A stretch of 64,000 nucleotides of DNA, taken from positions 54,950-118,949 of the forward strand of contig CAWFFO010000010.1 of NCBI GenBank assembly GCA_963815135.1, given 5' to 3'. The notes under the pieces were generated by a model, which saw nothing but the letters and a program-made list of their open reading frames with translations, did no database searches and had not been told where the DNA came from. The number at the start of each line of letters is the position of its first letter. The first letter of the stretch is position 1. Below are positions 55,376 to 63,659 of this stretch, in pieces. The stretch comes from CAIWTU01 sp963815135. GTDB taxonomy: Bacteria > Desulfobacterota > Desulfuromonadia > Geobacterales > Geobacteraceae. Position numbers and translations under genes: made by a program.

Positions 55376-55612
55376 TCAGAATCTTCGTTCCCGGTCTCTT
55401 TTCGAAGTAATATCGATCTTGCCATATATCCTTCTTTCCGGACCATAATATTCGACCTCTGATTTTTGCCTCACGTCAGGCCCCTTTGCGTCTACCCATT
55501 CATCTGAAGAAGGACGGTAAAAAGCTACAACTATTCCTCTGCGAACAAGGTCATCAAAATCTGAATCTTGAACAAAACCACGGCTTTTATCTCTGCAGAG
55601 AACTCTTATCAT
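55376..55612 (-). CDS. Small conserved protein, GSU3473-like
   Basis: A 78-residue protein, MIRVLCRDKSRGFVQDSDFD, with VRRGIVVAFYRPSSDEWVD and YYGPERRIYG. The pattern (short beta start, L-x-SG-I-x-F-RS-x-WV-VG-x-D, then Y-GPERR) resembles the GSU3473 family of Geobacter as I recall. Function unknown. A purine-rich GGGGAAAG lies upstream of ATG 55612; the longer reading to 55630 adds six residues. Single gene. Confidence 0.6.
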   Translation of the reverse strand: MIRVLCRDKSRGFVQDSDFDDLVRRGIVVAFYRPSSDEWVDAKGPDVRQKSEVEYYGPERRIYGKIDITSKRDRERRF

Positions 55613-55630
55613 CACGCTTTCCCCTTCCAA

Positions 55631-56311
55631 AGGTTATACTTTCGCAATAACAGAAAGTTGCGTTTAAAGCCGGTATGACTCAAACCCGGAGAAGATATAT
55701 AGAAAGCCCCGGATAACAAGAAATCAGGTTTTACAGAGGAAATCAAAACCCTTCCAAGTTAGAGCTTTAGTTGAGCTGTCCGGTTGCAAGTAATTAATTT
55801 AATTTATATTTCAGTTTTGCACACTGGTAAAATGAAATACAAAAGAAATATCCTTAAACGACAATCGAACCCAGTTACCACCCTCAACACCACCTGTTTC
55901 CGGAGGGCTTGAGGGTGGTAAATATTTTTGTCACTCATCATAGCAATTTTACCATTTCGGGAAGAGTTTGCAGAATTGATACATGGGGACGGAAAATCTT
56001 CACTAAGCATTAACCTGTCCGCATCCAGGTAAATTCCCTACTCTTATTTACTCCCACTATAAACTGTTATAATTCTAACAATATCAGTTAGAAAGCAGGT
56101 TCAACCCGCAATCAGCTGCGAACAAATCGCAGCCTTAACCGCGGAGTCAACCCGGCAATGCTCGCCCCTGCCCTCCTCCGTGCGACCCGCTTCGGATATC
56201 GTAAAAAGCAGTATGAAAAGTGGAAAGTCGCATTAAATACGATATTTATACTCCCCCTGTCAGAGTAGTATACTTGCCCGGTTGAATCGGCTGCATCCAG
56301 GAGGCAATACC
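55631..56311. other. Intergenic region with one strong dyad
   Basis: About 680 bp without a credible gene. It contains the perfect 13-bp inverted repeat at 55875-55921 and the promoter region of the oxidoreductase at 56312. Confidence 0.5.
55875..55921. repeat. Perfect 13-bp inverted repeat
   Basis: TTACCACCCTCAA and TTGAGGGTGGTAA flank 21 nt; ATATTTTTG follows on the plus strand. It might be a terminator of an unseen transcript, a regulator dyad or a transposon relic. Confidence 0.6.
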
Positions 56312-57251
56312 ATGGAAAACATGAAAGCCGTGCGCATACACAAATACGGAGGTCCGGAAGTGCTGGTCCATGAGGATGTTCCGCGGCCTCACCCCGGAAA
56401 CGAGGAGGTGCTGGTCCGGGTCCATGCGGCGGCAGTCAATCCGGTGGACTGGAAGATCCGCGAAGGATATCTGAAGGACGCACTGCCTCTATAAGCTTCC
56501 GCTGATATTGGGGTGGGACGTATCGGGAACAGTGGAGGAAACAGCCCCCGGCGCAGTCCGCTTCAAGAAGGGAGACTCGATCTTCAGCCGTCCGGACATC
56601 ATGAGGGACGGCACTTATGCGGAGTACGTCATCATAAAAGAGAGCGAGCTTGCCCTCAAACCGGAAAGCATGGACCATGTGCACGCAGCCGCGATTCCGC
56701 TTGCGGGCACCACCGCCTGGCAGGTGCTGTTCGACGCCGCCGCGCTGTTGCCGGGGCAGAAAGTGCTTATCCACGCCGCGGCCGGCGGGGTCGGGAGCTT
56801 CGCGGTACAACTGGCGAAATGGAAAGGCGCTTACGTGATCGGCACGGCATCGGAACGCAACCACGAATACCTGCATGAACTTGGAGCCGACGAGGTCATC
56901 AATTACCGGGCAGTCCGTTTCGAAGAGGCGGTCAGCGACGTGGACGTCGTATTCGACACAATCGGCGGCGAAACCCAGAAGCGCTCCTGGAAAGTACTCA
57001 AGCGTGGAGGGATCCGCGTTTCGATCTTCAACCCGCCGTCCCAGAAGACGGCAGCCGCCCACGGTGTGCGCCAGGCATTCGTATTCATGCAGCCTGATGC
57101 GGCCGAACTGACGGAGATTGCGAAACTGGCCGATGCGGGCAAACTCAAGACCGTAGTGGAAACCGTGCTGCCGCTTGAAGAAGCGCACCGCGCCCAGGAC
57201 ATGAGCCAAGGGGGACATTCCCGGGGCAAAATTGTGCTCAAAGTTCTTTGA
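56312..57251 (+). CDS. Quinone-oxidoreductase-like NADP-dependent MDR protein, one frameshift
   Basis: Zinc-free medium-chain reductase of the quinone oxidoreductase group, about 313 residues. MKAVRIHKYGGPEVL, VHAAAVNPVDWKIREG, a shift near 56490 (an extra C), then LPLILGWDVSGTVEE, AIPLAGTTAWQVLFD, the NADPH loop IHAAAGGVGSFAVQLAK, and VVFDTIGGET. CAGGAGG lies before ATG 56312. It probably reduces quinones or alkenals. It converges on the small minus-strand stress set. Confidence 0.85.
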
Positions 57252-57304
57252 CTTATCCCTGAATTTGCAACACCTTCACGCTGCAACAGGCAAAAAAATC
57301 GTTT

Positions 57305-57709
57305 TCAAGCAGTCACATTAATCATCCACGACACGCCGAAACGGTCGGCAACCATGCCAAAGCGCGGGGACCAGAAAGTCTTTGTCAGGGGCATCTGCAC
57401 CTGGCCACCATCGGACAGCGCGGCAAACAGTCGCTCGGCATCGGCTTCGTCAGTCAAAGTAACAGACAGAGAAAAACCCTGGAATTTAGGATTGCCTTCA
57501 CAGCGGCCATCTGAAGCCATTACCGTAGTGTCGCCGATACGGAAATTCGCGTGCATTATCTTGTCTTCGCTGCCGGGAGTGCACATATCGGGTTCAGGGT
57601 GATCCTTGAACCGCATCAGCATCGTCACCTCGGCGCCGAGCGTCCTGCGGTAAAATTCAAGAGCCTCCTCGCATCGACCTTCGAAAAACAGGTATGTTTC
57701 GATTCGCAT
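57305..57709 (-). CDS. VOC-superfamily protein, PhnB-like
   Basis: A 134-residue glyoxalase/bleomycin-resistance-fold protein of the PhnB/YjdN type: MRIETYLFFEGRCEEALEFY at the start, LGAEVTMLMRF, then GDTTVMASDG, and C-terminal FWSPRFGMVADRFGVSWMI, all family landmarks. AAGGAGGCAGCC precedes ATG 57709. Last gene of a four-gene minus-strand set (58820, 58290, 57793, 57305) of small detoxification-like proteins. Substrate unknown. Confidence 0.9.
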   Translation of the reverse strand: MRIETYLFFEGRCEEALEFYRRTLGAEVTMLMRFKDHPEPDMCTPGSEDKIMHANFRIGDTTVMASDGRCEGNPKFQGFSLSVTLTDEADAERLFAALSDGGQVQMPLTKTFWSPRFGMVADRFGVSWMINVTA

Positions 57710-57792
57710 GGCTGCCTCCTTGCGGTTGATCCGGATATCGTACAGTTCATCACTCGTACTCACGAAAAAGCGCCCATTTGCCAAACAATAAA

Positions 57793-58260
57793 CTATTTTT
57801 TGCCCATAACTGCAGCCTGATATCTTTCCAGCAGTTGCGGATCGTCTATTGACCCGTGATGATGGACCTGCTTCCAGTGTCCATCGGATTTTCTGAAAAT
57901 TCGGCTGGTTCGGACAGCAAGCTCTATTTCTTCCTTACCCGGCCGGAAATATCCCCGTTCTCTCCCAACGGCGTAAAACATCTCCGCCGTTTCGTGGATA
58001 GTGTAGTCGTAAAACTCGACATAGACCCGCGCTGGACCGCTGAAAATGCGCTCGTAAACTGACTGTATCCCGCTCCAGCCGCGCATGATGCCACCCAATG
58101 GATTATCCATTGCGGTGTCATCCGACTGCGCCCAGTTTCTGGACATCATTTGCATATCGCGCGAGTTGAAAGCACAATAGAACTGGACGAGAGCCTGAAA
58201 TGGCAAAGCCAGGTCGCCCTGGTCTTCCCTGCCCGTAATTGCTTTCTTAACCGGATACAT
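57793..58260 (-). CDS. NTF2-like/SnoaL-fold protein
   Basis: A 155-residue protein of the nuclear-transport-factor-2-like group: ALVQFYCAFNSRDMQMM, NPLGGIMRGWSGIQSVYERIF, and a C-terminal strand DGHWKQVHHHGSIDDP with three His in a row. Usually a small-ligand pocket; function unassigned. AAGAGGAAAC before the ATG. Member of the four-gene minus-strand set, 29 nt after the PhnB-like gene. Confidence 0.85.
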   Translation of the reverse strand: MYPVKKAITGREDQGDLALPFQALVQFYCAFNSRDMQMMSRNWAQSDDTAMDNPLGGIMRGWSGIQSVYERIFSGPARVYVEFYDYTIHETAEMFYAVGRERGYFRPGKEEIELAVRTSRIFRKSDGHWKQVHHHGSIDDPQLLERYQAAVMGKK

Positions 58261-58289
58261 ATACGTTTCCTCTTAAGTTTCGATATTTA

Positions 58290-58775
58290 TTATTTACGCT
58301 CATATGCTTCCTTTAAAGCATTTATATCGAGCTTTTTCATTTTCAGCATTGCCTTCATCACTCTTTCCGTTTTCGCGGAATCCCTGTTTTGCAGCATCTC
58401 TCCCAGAATCGTCGGCACGATCTGCCACGATAACCCGTACTTGTCCGTAAGCCAGCCACACTCCACTTCTTCGCCGCCCACGGAAAGCTTCTCCCAGTAC
58501 TCATCTATTTCTTCCTGGGTTTCGCAATTCACGACAAACGATATGGCCGGTGAAAATGTGAAAACGGGTCCGCCGTTCAACGCCACTAGGTCCTGACCTT
58601 CAACCTGGAATGCTACGGTCATTACCGTTCCCTTCGGTCGTCCCGCAGCATCCGCCCCCGCATCTCCATAACGGGTCACGCCTGTAATCCTCGAATTCCT
58701 GAAAACGGAGATATAAAAATTTACCGCCTCTTCTGCCTGGTCATCGAACCACAAGAATGGAGTAATTTTTTGCAT
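58290..58775 (-). CDS. VOC-superfamily protein with 3-demethylubiquinone methyltransferase-like domain
   Basis: A 161-residue PhnB/3-dmu-9_3-mt-type protein: MQKITPFLWFDDQAEEAVNF, GTVMTVAFQVEGQDLVALNG, CGWLTDKYGLSWQIVP, plus a C-terminal helix VMKAMLKMKKLDINAL. Despite the domain name these are not proven methyltransferases. AGGAATC precedes the ATG. Same unit as its neighbours. Confidence 0.9.
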   Translation of the reverse strand: MQKITPFLWFDDQAEEAVNFYISVFRNSRITGVTRYGDAGADAAGRPKGTVMTVAFQVEGQDLVALNGGPVFTFSPAISFVVNCETQEEIDEYWEKLSVGGEEVECGWLTDKYGLSWQIVPTILGEMLQNRDSAKTERVMKAMLKMKKLDINALKEAYERK

Positions 58776-58819
58776 AAGATTCCTTTCTGTTCAGTCGCCG
58801 GCAACCTGACGCGCATATG

Positions 58820-59299
58820 TCACGTTTTCTTCCACATTGCGTCCAGCATACCGGGACGATACCAGCCGACTTCCGCGCGGAAGCTGATGGCGAGGCGATT
58901 CCAGCCGTTGATAGAGACAATGGCCAGGCTCAGATTTGCCAGCTCCTCTTCGCTGAAATGTTGCCTTACCTCAGTGTAAAGCTCGTCGGAGACATGGTTG
59001 TCGGCAACCAGGGTCAGGGTTTCCGTCCATGCCAGTGCAGCCCGTTCACGCTCGCTGTAGAAGGGTGCTTCCTGCCAGCCGTTCAGGAGGTATAGCCGTT
59101 GTTCGGTTTCACCCGCGGCTCGAGCATCCTTGGAGTGCATATCGAGGCAAAACGCGCATCCGTTGATTTGCGAGGCACGCATTCTGACCAGATTGAGCAA
59201 AGATATTTCCAGACCGCAATCGTGAAGGTATTTTTCCAGGCCCAACATGGCCTGATAGACACCCGGAGCGACTTTGGCAAGATCGATTCTCGTTGACAT
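58820..59299 (-). CDS. Carboxymuconolactone decarboxylase/AhpD-like protein
   Basis: A 159-residue AhpD-fold protein with the redox motif in INGCAFCLDMHSKDAR (CxxC then His), hallmark of alkylhydroperoxidase-type CMD proteins; W-x-E-A-P-F-YSERERAALAWTE follows. A probable peroxidase or thiol oxidoreductase. ATG 59299 is chosen because GGAGATGG lies 7-8 nt upstream; ATG 59308 lies inside that site. First gene of the four-gene minus-strand set, divergent from nirB. Confidence 0.9.
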   Translation of the reverse strand: MSTRIDLAKVAPGVYQAMLGLEKYLHDCGLEISLLNLVRMRASQINGCAFCLDMHSKDARAAGETEQRLYLLNGWQEAPFYSERERAALAWTETLTLVADNHVSDELYTEVRQHFSEEELANLSLAIVSINGWNRLAISFRAEVGWYRPGMLDAMWKKT

Positions 59300-59525
59300 T
59301 TCGTCCATCTCCTTTCCCGTATAAAAATACTGAGGACTTACGAAACCGGTCTCGGAATAATTCCTACGTTACATTTTAAACCTTGTTTCCGGTAAAACCA
59401 ATGGGAGTATTGCTGACAGACCCGAAACCCGGTTCCGGAAAAATACTCTCACTTGTAATACCCGCAACACGAGATCAATGGTATGACGATTTATTCGGGC
59501 CCCATTTTTTCTGTTTTACGAATAT

Positions 59526-59539
59526 TTGATTTGTATCAA
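59526..59539. promoter_or_regulatory. Perfect FNR/CRP-family box upstream of nirB
   Basis: TTGATTTGTATCAA is an exact TTGAT-N4-ATCAA dyad, 184 bp before the nirB ATG and 227 bp before the divergent CMD gene. Known as the FNR or Dnr/Nnr site; it predicts oxygen or NO control of nitrite reduction. Confidence 0.8.
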
Positions 59540-59722
59540 GGAACTGACCGGGAAATACGGGTATCTTTGCATAGAAACTAAATTGTAACGAAGGTGTTTT
59601 GAACTGAACGGGAAAACGCTTCCAGGCAAATAACGGGAACAATGTGTTTTGCGTTACCCTCCCCTGTCAGTTCCTTGAACATGTTGAACTCAGCGCCGGG
59701 ATGCGGCGGAAAGGATAGGACT

Positions 59723-62665
59723 ATGGCTGAAAAAATTGTAATTGTCGGAAATGGCATGGTTGGTCACCGCTTTTGTGAAACTTTGATCGAAAGGGGTATT
59801 GCGGCGGAAAATCAGGTGATCGTTTTCGGTGGGGAGCCGCGACCGGCTTACGACCGGGTTCACCTCTCGTCATGGTTCGCAGATGAGCCGGTGGACCTCA
59901 CCCTGCAGAACGAATCGTGGTACGGCGACAACGGCATCGAGCTCCGTCTGGGCGCCCCGGTGGTCGCCATTGATCGGCAATCGCGCACGGTCACTACCGC
60001 AGCGGGGGTCCGCGAATCCTACGACCGGCTCATTCTCGCTACTGGATCATCGGCCTTCATGCCTCCGCTTCCGGGGATTGACCGGACCGGTGTGTTCGCC
60101 TACAGGACAATTGACGACCTGGAAGCTATTACCGAATACAGCAAAAAAGCTTCGCGCGTGGCCGTGATCGGCGGCGGGCTGCTCGGACTTGAGGCGGCCA
60201 AGGCCTGTCTCGACCTGGGTCTCTCCACCACCGTTATCGAGATGGCGCCACGGCTCATGCCCCGCCAGCTCGACGACAAAGGGTCGGCCGTCCTTACCTC
60301 GGAAATTCGCAGGCTCGGCATAGAAGTACTCACCGGCGCGGCAACTTCAGGTATCGAGGGCGACCGGTCAGTAACCGGCATCAGTTTCCGCGACCGGCCG
60401 AGCCTGCCGGTGGACATGGTGGTTGTCTCGGCCGGAATCGTGCCCAATGACAAGCTGGCGCGCGGATGCGGCCTGGAGGTGGGAGAACGGGGCGGCATCG
60501 TGGTGGAAGCCTCCCTGCAGACCACTGACCCCGCGATTTCCGCAATCGGCGAATGCGCCCTGGTCGGGGGAAGGATTTACGGCCTCGTCGCCCCCGGCTA
60601 TGAAATGGCGCGCGTGGCGACGGACCGCATTGCAGGAGAGAATGCCACCTTCGACGGTTTCGACTGCTCCACCAAGCTCAAGCTGCTCGGGCTGGACGTT
60701 GCCTCCCTGGGCAACCCGTTCGACAACCACCCGGACAACAAGGTGGTCGAGGTCCACGACACGGTCAACGGAATCTACAAGAAAATGCTGATAGACCCTG
60801 CCGGTGAAAAGCTGCTCGGCGCGATCCTGGTTGGGGATGCCGAGGCGTACGGACCTCTTTCGATCTATGTCAGAGGCGGCAAGACCCTCCCGGAACAGCC
60901 GCAGTGGCTGATCGTCAAGGGGGGCCAGGGCGCCGGAATGGCGATTGATTCCCTGGAGGATAACGACGTTATTTGCTCCTGCAATAATGTCAGCTTCGGC
61001 GTTATCCGCAACGCCATCGAACAGCATGAACTGCGAACGGTGGAGGGAATTCAGAAGTGCACCAAGGCCGGAACCGGCTGCGGCGGATGCCTCCCCATGG
61101 TAAAGGCGATTCTCAACCACGAATTGCGGAAAGCGGGCATCGAGATCGACAATTCGCTCTGCGAGCATTTCCGCTATACGCGCCAGGACCTGCTGCATAT
61201 AATAAAAACAAAAAGTATCCGCAGTTTCGACATACTTCTGGCGGAGTACGGCAGCAGCGACGGTTGCGCGGTCTGCAAGACACAGGTAGCTTCCATGTTA
61301 GCCTCCGTCTGGAACAACTATGTTCTCGACAACGATACGCTCCAGGACACCAACGACCGGTTCCTCGGCAATATCCAGCGAAACGGCACCTACTCGGTGA
61401 TTCCCCGCTCTCCCGGCGGTGAGGTCACTCCGGAGCAGCTGATCGTCATGGGCGAGGTTGCCCGCGAGTTCAATCTGTACACCAAGCTGACCGGCAGCCA
61501 GCGCGTGGGACTGTTCGGCGTTCATGTGGAGGACCTCCCGGCGATCTGGGCGAAGCTCGGAGCCGTGGGGCTTGAGTCGGGCCATGCCTACGCCAAGGGG
61601 CTGCGGATGGTGAAAAGCTGCGTCGGCGACTCCTGGTGCCGCATGGGTATGGGGCCCTCCGTCGATTTCGCCATCGAACTGGAGAACCGCTACAAGGGCT
61701 TGCGCTCGCCGCACAAGCTCAAGGCGGCGGTATCCGGCTGCACTCGCGAGTGCGCCGAGGTGATGAGCAAGGACTTCGGCCTGATCGCCACCGAGCAGGG
61801 CTGGAATCTCTACGTGGGCGGCAACGGCGGAACCTTTCCGCGTCATGCCGACCTGCTGGCAAGGGACATCGACCGGGAAACGGCGATCCGCTATATCGAC
61901 CGCTACCTGATGTATTACATCCGCACCGCGGACAAGCTGGAACGCACCGCCACCTGGCTGCTCAATCTCGAAGGCGGGGTGGAGAAGCTGAGAAGAGTGA
62001 TCATCGAAGATGAGCTGGGGATCTGCGGCGAGCTCGAGACAGAGATGCAGCAGATCCTGGACGCCCGGCATGACGAGTGGGCGGTCACGGTGGCCAGGCC
62101 GGAGCAGGCCGCGAAATTCCGCCACTTCGCCAATGCGGAAGAGAAGAACGCCGTGCCGTTGATCACCGTGCGCGGCCAGTCGAAACCGGCTCTCTGGCAG
62201 AAGGAATATGCCATGCCGGAAATCGAGCCCGAGGTGCTTGAGGGTCCCAGGCAGTGGGTGAAACTGGGAAGCGCATCAGCGGTGCCGAAGGACGGCGGCG
62301 CCACGTTCAAATTCGGCCGGCACCAGATCGCCGTGTTCAACTTTGCCCGCCGCAACGAGTGGTATGCCTGCCAGAACCTCTGCCCGCACAAGCAGGAGAT
62401 GGTGCTGTCGCGCGGGATCACCGGCGACACGGCCGGAATCCCCAAGGTGACCTGCCCGATGCACAAGAAATCGTTCTCGCTGCAGGACGGCCGCGGGCTT
62501 GGCGACGACATTTACTCGATCCAGACTTTCGAGGTGAAGGTTGAAGGAGATGATCTGCTGGTGAAACTGCCGACTGAAGAGAATCTCGACCGGCTCCATA
62601 TCTGCGACACGACGGAGCCCTGCACCTGCTTTGACTATCAACCGGAAGATATGACAGGAACATAA
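59723..62665 (+). CDS. nirB: NADH-dependent nitrite reductase, NirB fused to NirD
   Basis: Cytoplasmic assimilatory or detoxifying nitrite reductase reducing nitrite to ammonium. A single 980-residue chain: FAD domain (IVIVGNGMVGHRF), NAD domain (IGGGLLGLEAAKACL), BFD-type [2Fe-2S] (CSCNNVSFGVI, CTKAGTGCGGC), ferredoxin-like half-domains, siroheme/[4Fe-4S] region (CVGDSWCRMGMG and SGCTRECAEV) and a C-terminal Rieske domain with CPH and CPMH ligands (usually a separate NirD). The N-terminal start ATG 59723 (MAEKIVIVGN) follows AAAGGATAGG; the reading to 59642 is rejected. An FNR box lies upstream. Intact. Confidence 0.95.
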   Translation: MAEKIVIVGNGMVGHRFCETLIERGIAAENQVIVFGGEPRPAYDRVHLSSWFADEPVDLTLQNESWYGDNGIELRLGAPVVAIDRQSRTVTTAAGVRESYDRLILATGSSAFMPPLPGIDRTGVFAYRTIDDLEAITEYSKKASRVAVIGGGLLGLEAAKACLDLGLSTTVIEMAPRLMPRQLDDKGSAVLTSEIRRLGIEVLTGAATSGIEGDRSVTGISFRDRPSLPVDMVVVSAGIVPNDKLARGCGLEVGERGGIVVEASLQTTDPAISAIGECALVGGRIYGLVAPGYEMARVATDRIAGENATFDGFDCSTKLKLLGLDVASLGNPFDNHPDNKVVEVHDTVNGIYKKMLIDPAGEKLLGAILVGDAEAYGPLSIYVRGGKTLPEQPQWLIVKGGQGAGMAIDSLEDNDVICSCNNVSFGVIRNAIEQHELRTVEGIQKCTKAGTGCGGCLPMVKAILNHELRKAGIEIDNSLCEHFRYTRQDLLHIIKTKSIRSFDILLAEYGSSDGCAVCKTQVASMLASVWNNYVLDNDTLQDTNDRFLGNIQRNGTYSVIPRSPGGEVTPEQLIVMGEVAREFNLYTKLTGSQRVGLFGVHVEDLPAIWAKLGAVGLESGHAYAKGLRMVKSCVGDSWCRMGMGPSVDFAIELENRYKGLRSPHKLKAAVSGCTRECAEVMSKDFGLIATEQGWNLYVGGNGGTFPRHADLLARDIDRETAIRYIDRYLMYYIRTADKLERTATWLLNLEGGVEKLRRVIIEDELGICGELETEMQQILDARHDEWAVTVARPEQAAKFRHFANAEEKNAVPLITVRGQSKPALWQKEYAMPEIEPEVLEGPRQWVKLGSASAVPKDGGATFKFGRHQIAVFNFARRNEWYACQNLCPHKQEMVLSRGITGDTAGIPKVTCPMHKKSFSLQDGRGLGDDIYSIQTFEVKVEGDDLLVKLPTEENLDRLHICDTTEPCTCFDYQPEDMTGT

Positions 62666-62694
62666 CTCCGGGTTAAGACGCGCTGCCTGAATCC

Positions 62695-62852
62695 GCGACG
62701 CCTTCACTCTTTAGCTTACGCGGAACGTCTCAGTTTTTGCATTTCGGTTATATGGATCGGCCCGACGTAGTTCACACGTCTTAACAGACAAGTTGCAGCG
62801 TCAATGACGTTGAACTACGGCATTCCGCTCACTGCGGAGCTCAGGCGTCACT
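62695..62852 (+). repeat. Interspersed repeat copy B
   Basis: Aligns with 48529-48678 in opposite orientation. Contains a 9-bp inverted repeat CGTAGTTCA/TGAACTACG and a small TCCGC/GCGGA hairpin. Lies directly after nirB and may act as its transcript end. Non-coding. Confidence 0.7.
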
Positions 62853-62939
62853 GATACTGTTGTAACGTCAAATTACAAACAAATATCAGTATATACAAAA
62901 TATTGGCGCTTTGTTAATATCAAGTTAGAGGTGATAAAT

Positions 62940-63245
62940 ATGGCGTACAGCAAAGTGGCAACCGGGTCCGGCAGCATGTCCGTCTACAGTCGGGTTTTCG
63001 GCGGCTATCCCGAGGCAGAAGGTGAAATTTTCACCGGCTTCGATCCTTTGTCAGTCGAAGGGGAGGATTTTACCGGATTTGATCCTGAATCGGTCAAAGG
63101 TGAGAGATTCACCGGCTTCGATCCCTCGTCAGTCGAAGGCGAAGGATTCACCGGCTTCGATCCTTTGGCGGTTGAAGGGGAAATTTTCACCGGTTTCGGC
63201 GAAGATATGCTGCGAAGCGAGAGCCACCAGCGGCTTGCGGCCTGA
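62940..63245 (+). CDS. Small protein of five 13-residue FTGFDP repeats, possible multi-core peptide precursor
   Basis: A 101-residue acidic protein. ATG 62940 has GAGGTG upstream (GTG 62931 is alternative). A 26-residue leader-like N-terminus (MAYSKVATGSGSMSVYSRVF...) is followed by five tandem repeats, consensus (E/K)GE-x-FTGFDP-x-(S/A)V at residues 27-91, and a short tail (RSESHQRLAA). The last repeat is degenerate (FTGFGEDML). A strong terminator follows, so it is its own transcript. The layout resembles multi-core RiPP precursors such as graspetides or radical-SAM cyclophanes, but no maturation enzyme lies in the window. Alternatives: a repeat structural or binding protein. Not recognised as a named family. 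Confidence 0.75.
   Translation: MAYSKVATGSGSMSVYSRVFGGYPEAEGEIFTGFDPLSVEGEDFTGFDPESVKGERFTGFDPSSVEGEGFTGFDPLAVEGEIFTGFGEDMLRSESHQRLAA
63018..63212 (+). repeat. Five 39-bp tandem repeats
   Basis: Period 39 bp, in frame. Shared core TTCACCGGCTTCGATCC with variation at a few positions, giving the FTGFDP protein repeat. The variable codons cluster before the first Phe and after Pro. Confidence 0.9.
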
Positions 63246-63278
63246 CCCACGATAATCTAAATAAACACGTACAAAGCG

Positions 63279-63315
63279 AAACGCCGGGTTTTTGATTAAA
63301 AATCCGGCGTTTTTA
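63279..63315 (+). terminator. Intrinsic terminator after the repeat peptide
   Basis: AACGCCGG...CCGGCGTT with inner TTTTT/AAAAA pairing, followed by a T tract, 35 nt past the stop codon. Confidence 0.93.
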
Positions 63316-63496
63316 TATCTTCATGTCGTTAGTGACCCGGGCGGTTCATTGATATTTATGGACATAAACCCACTGGAACCGGTCATCCCTTCCCCGGCGA
63401 TGGCTGTAATACTTTGTAAAATTAAACAGTTTTTTCCAGCAGTGTCCGGTTAGAAAGTTGCAGCATTTGTTTACCGGATGAAAATCACATCTTTGC

Positions 63497-63581
63497 ACCC
63501 TCCCCCAACCCCTCCCATCGAAGGGAGGGGAGTTTTATATTCCCTCTTCCCTTGTGGGAGAGGGCCAGGGAGAGGGGGAAA
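63497..63581. repeat. Pyrimidine-rich intergenic repeat
   Basis: CCCTCCCCCAACCCCTCCC followed by a GGGAGGGG arm, then CCCTCTTCCC and GGGAGAGGG arms, folding as two hairpins. This matches a common type of intergenic repeat in bacterial genomes. Non-coding; short reading 63485-63718 is not a gene. Confidence 0.7.
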
Positions 63582-63659
63582 TTATGAATGCATAATCCTG
63601 ACCGGACACTGCTGAGTTTTTTCCATAAACGAGTGGTTATGTACTCGTAATATGAAGCA

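Noticed and set aside
63018..63212. CRISPR-like array
   Set aside because: The 39-bp repeats are contiguous without spacers and code in frame.
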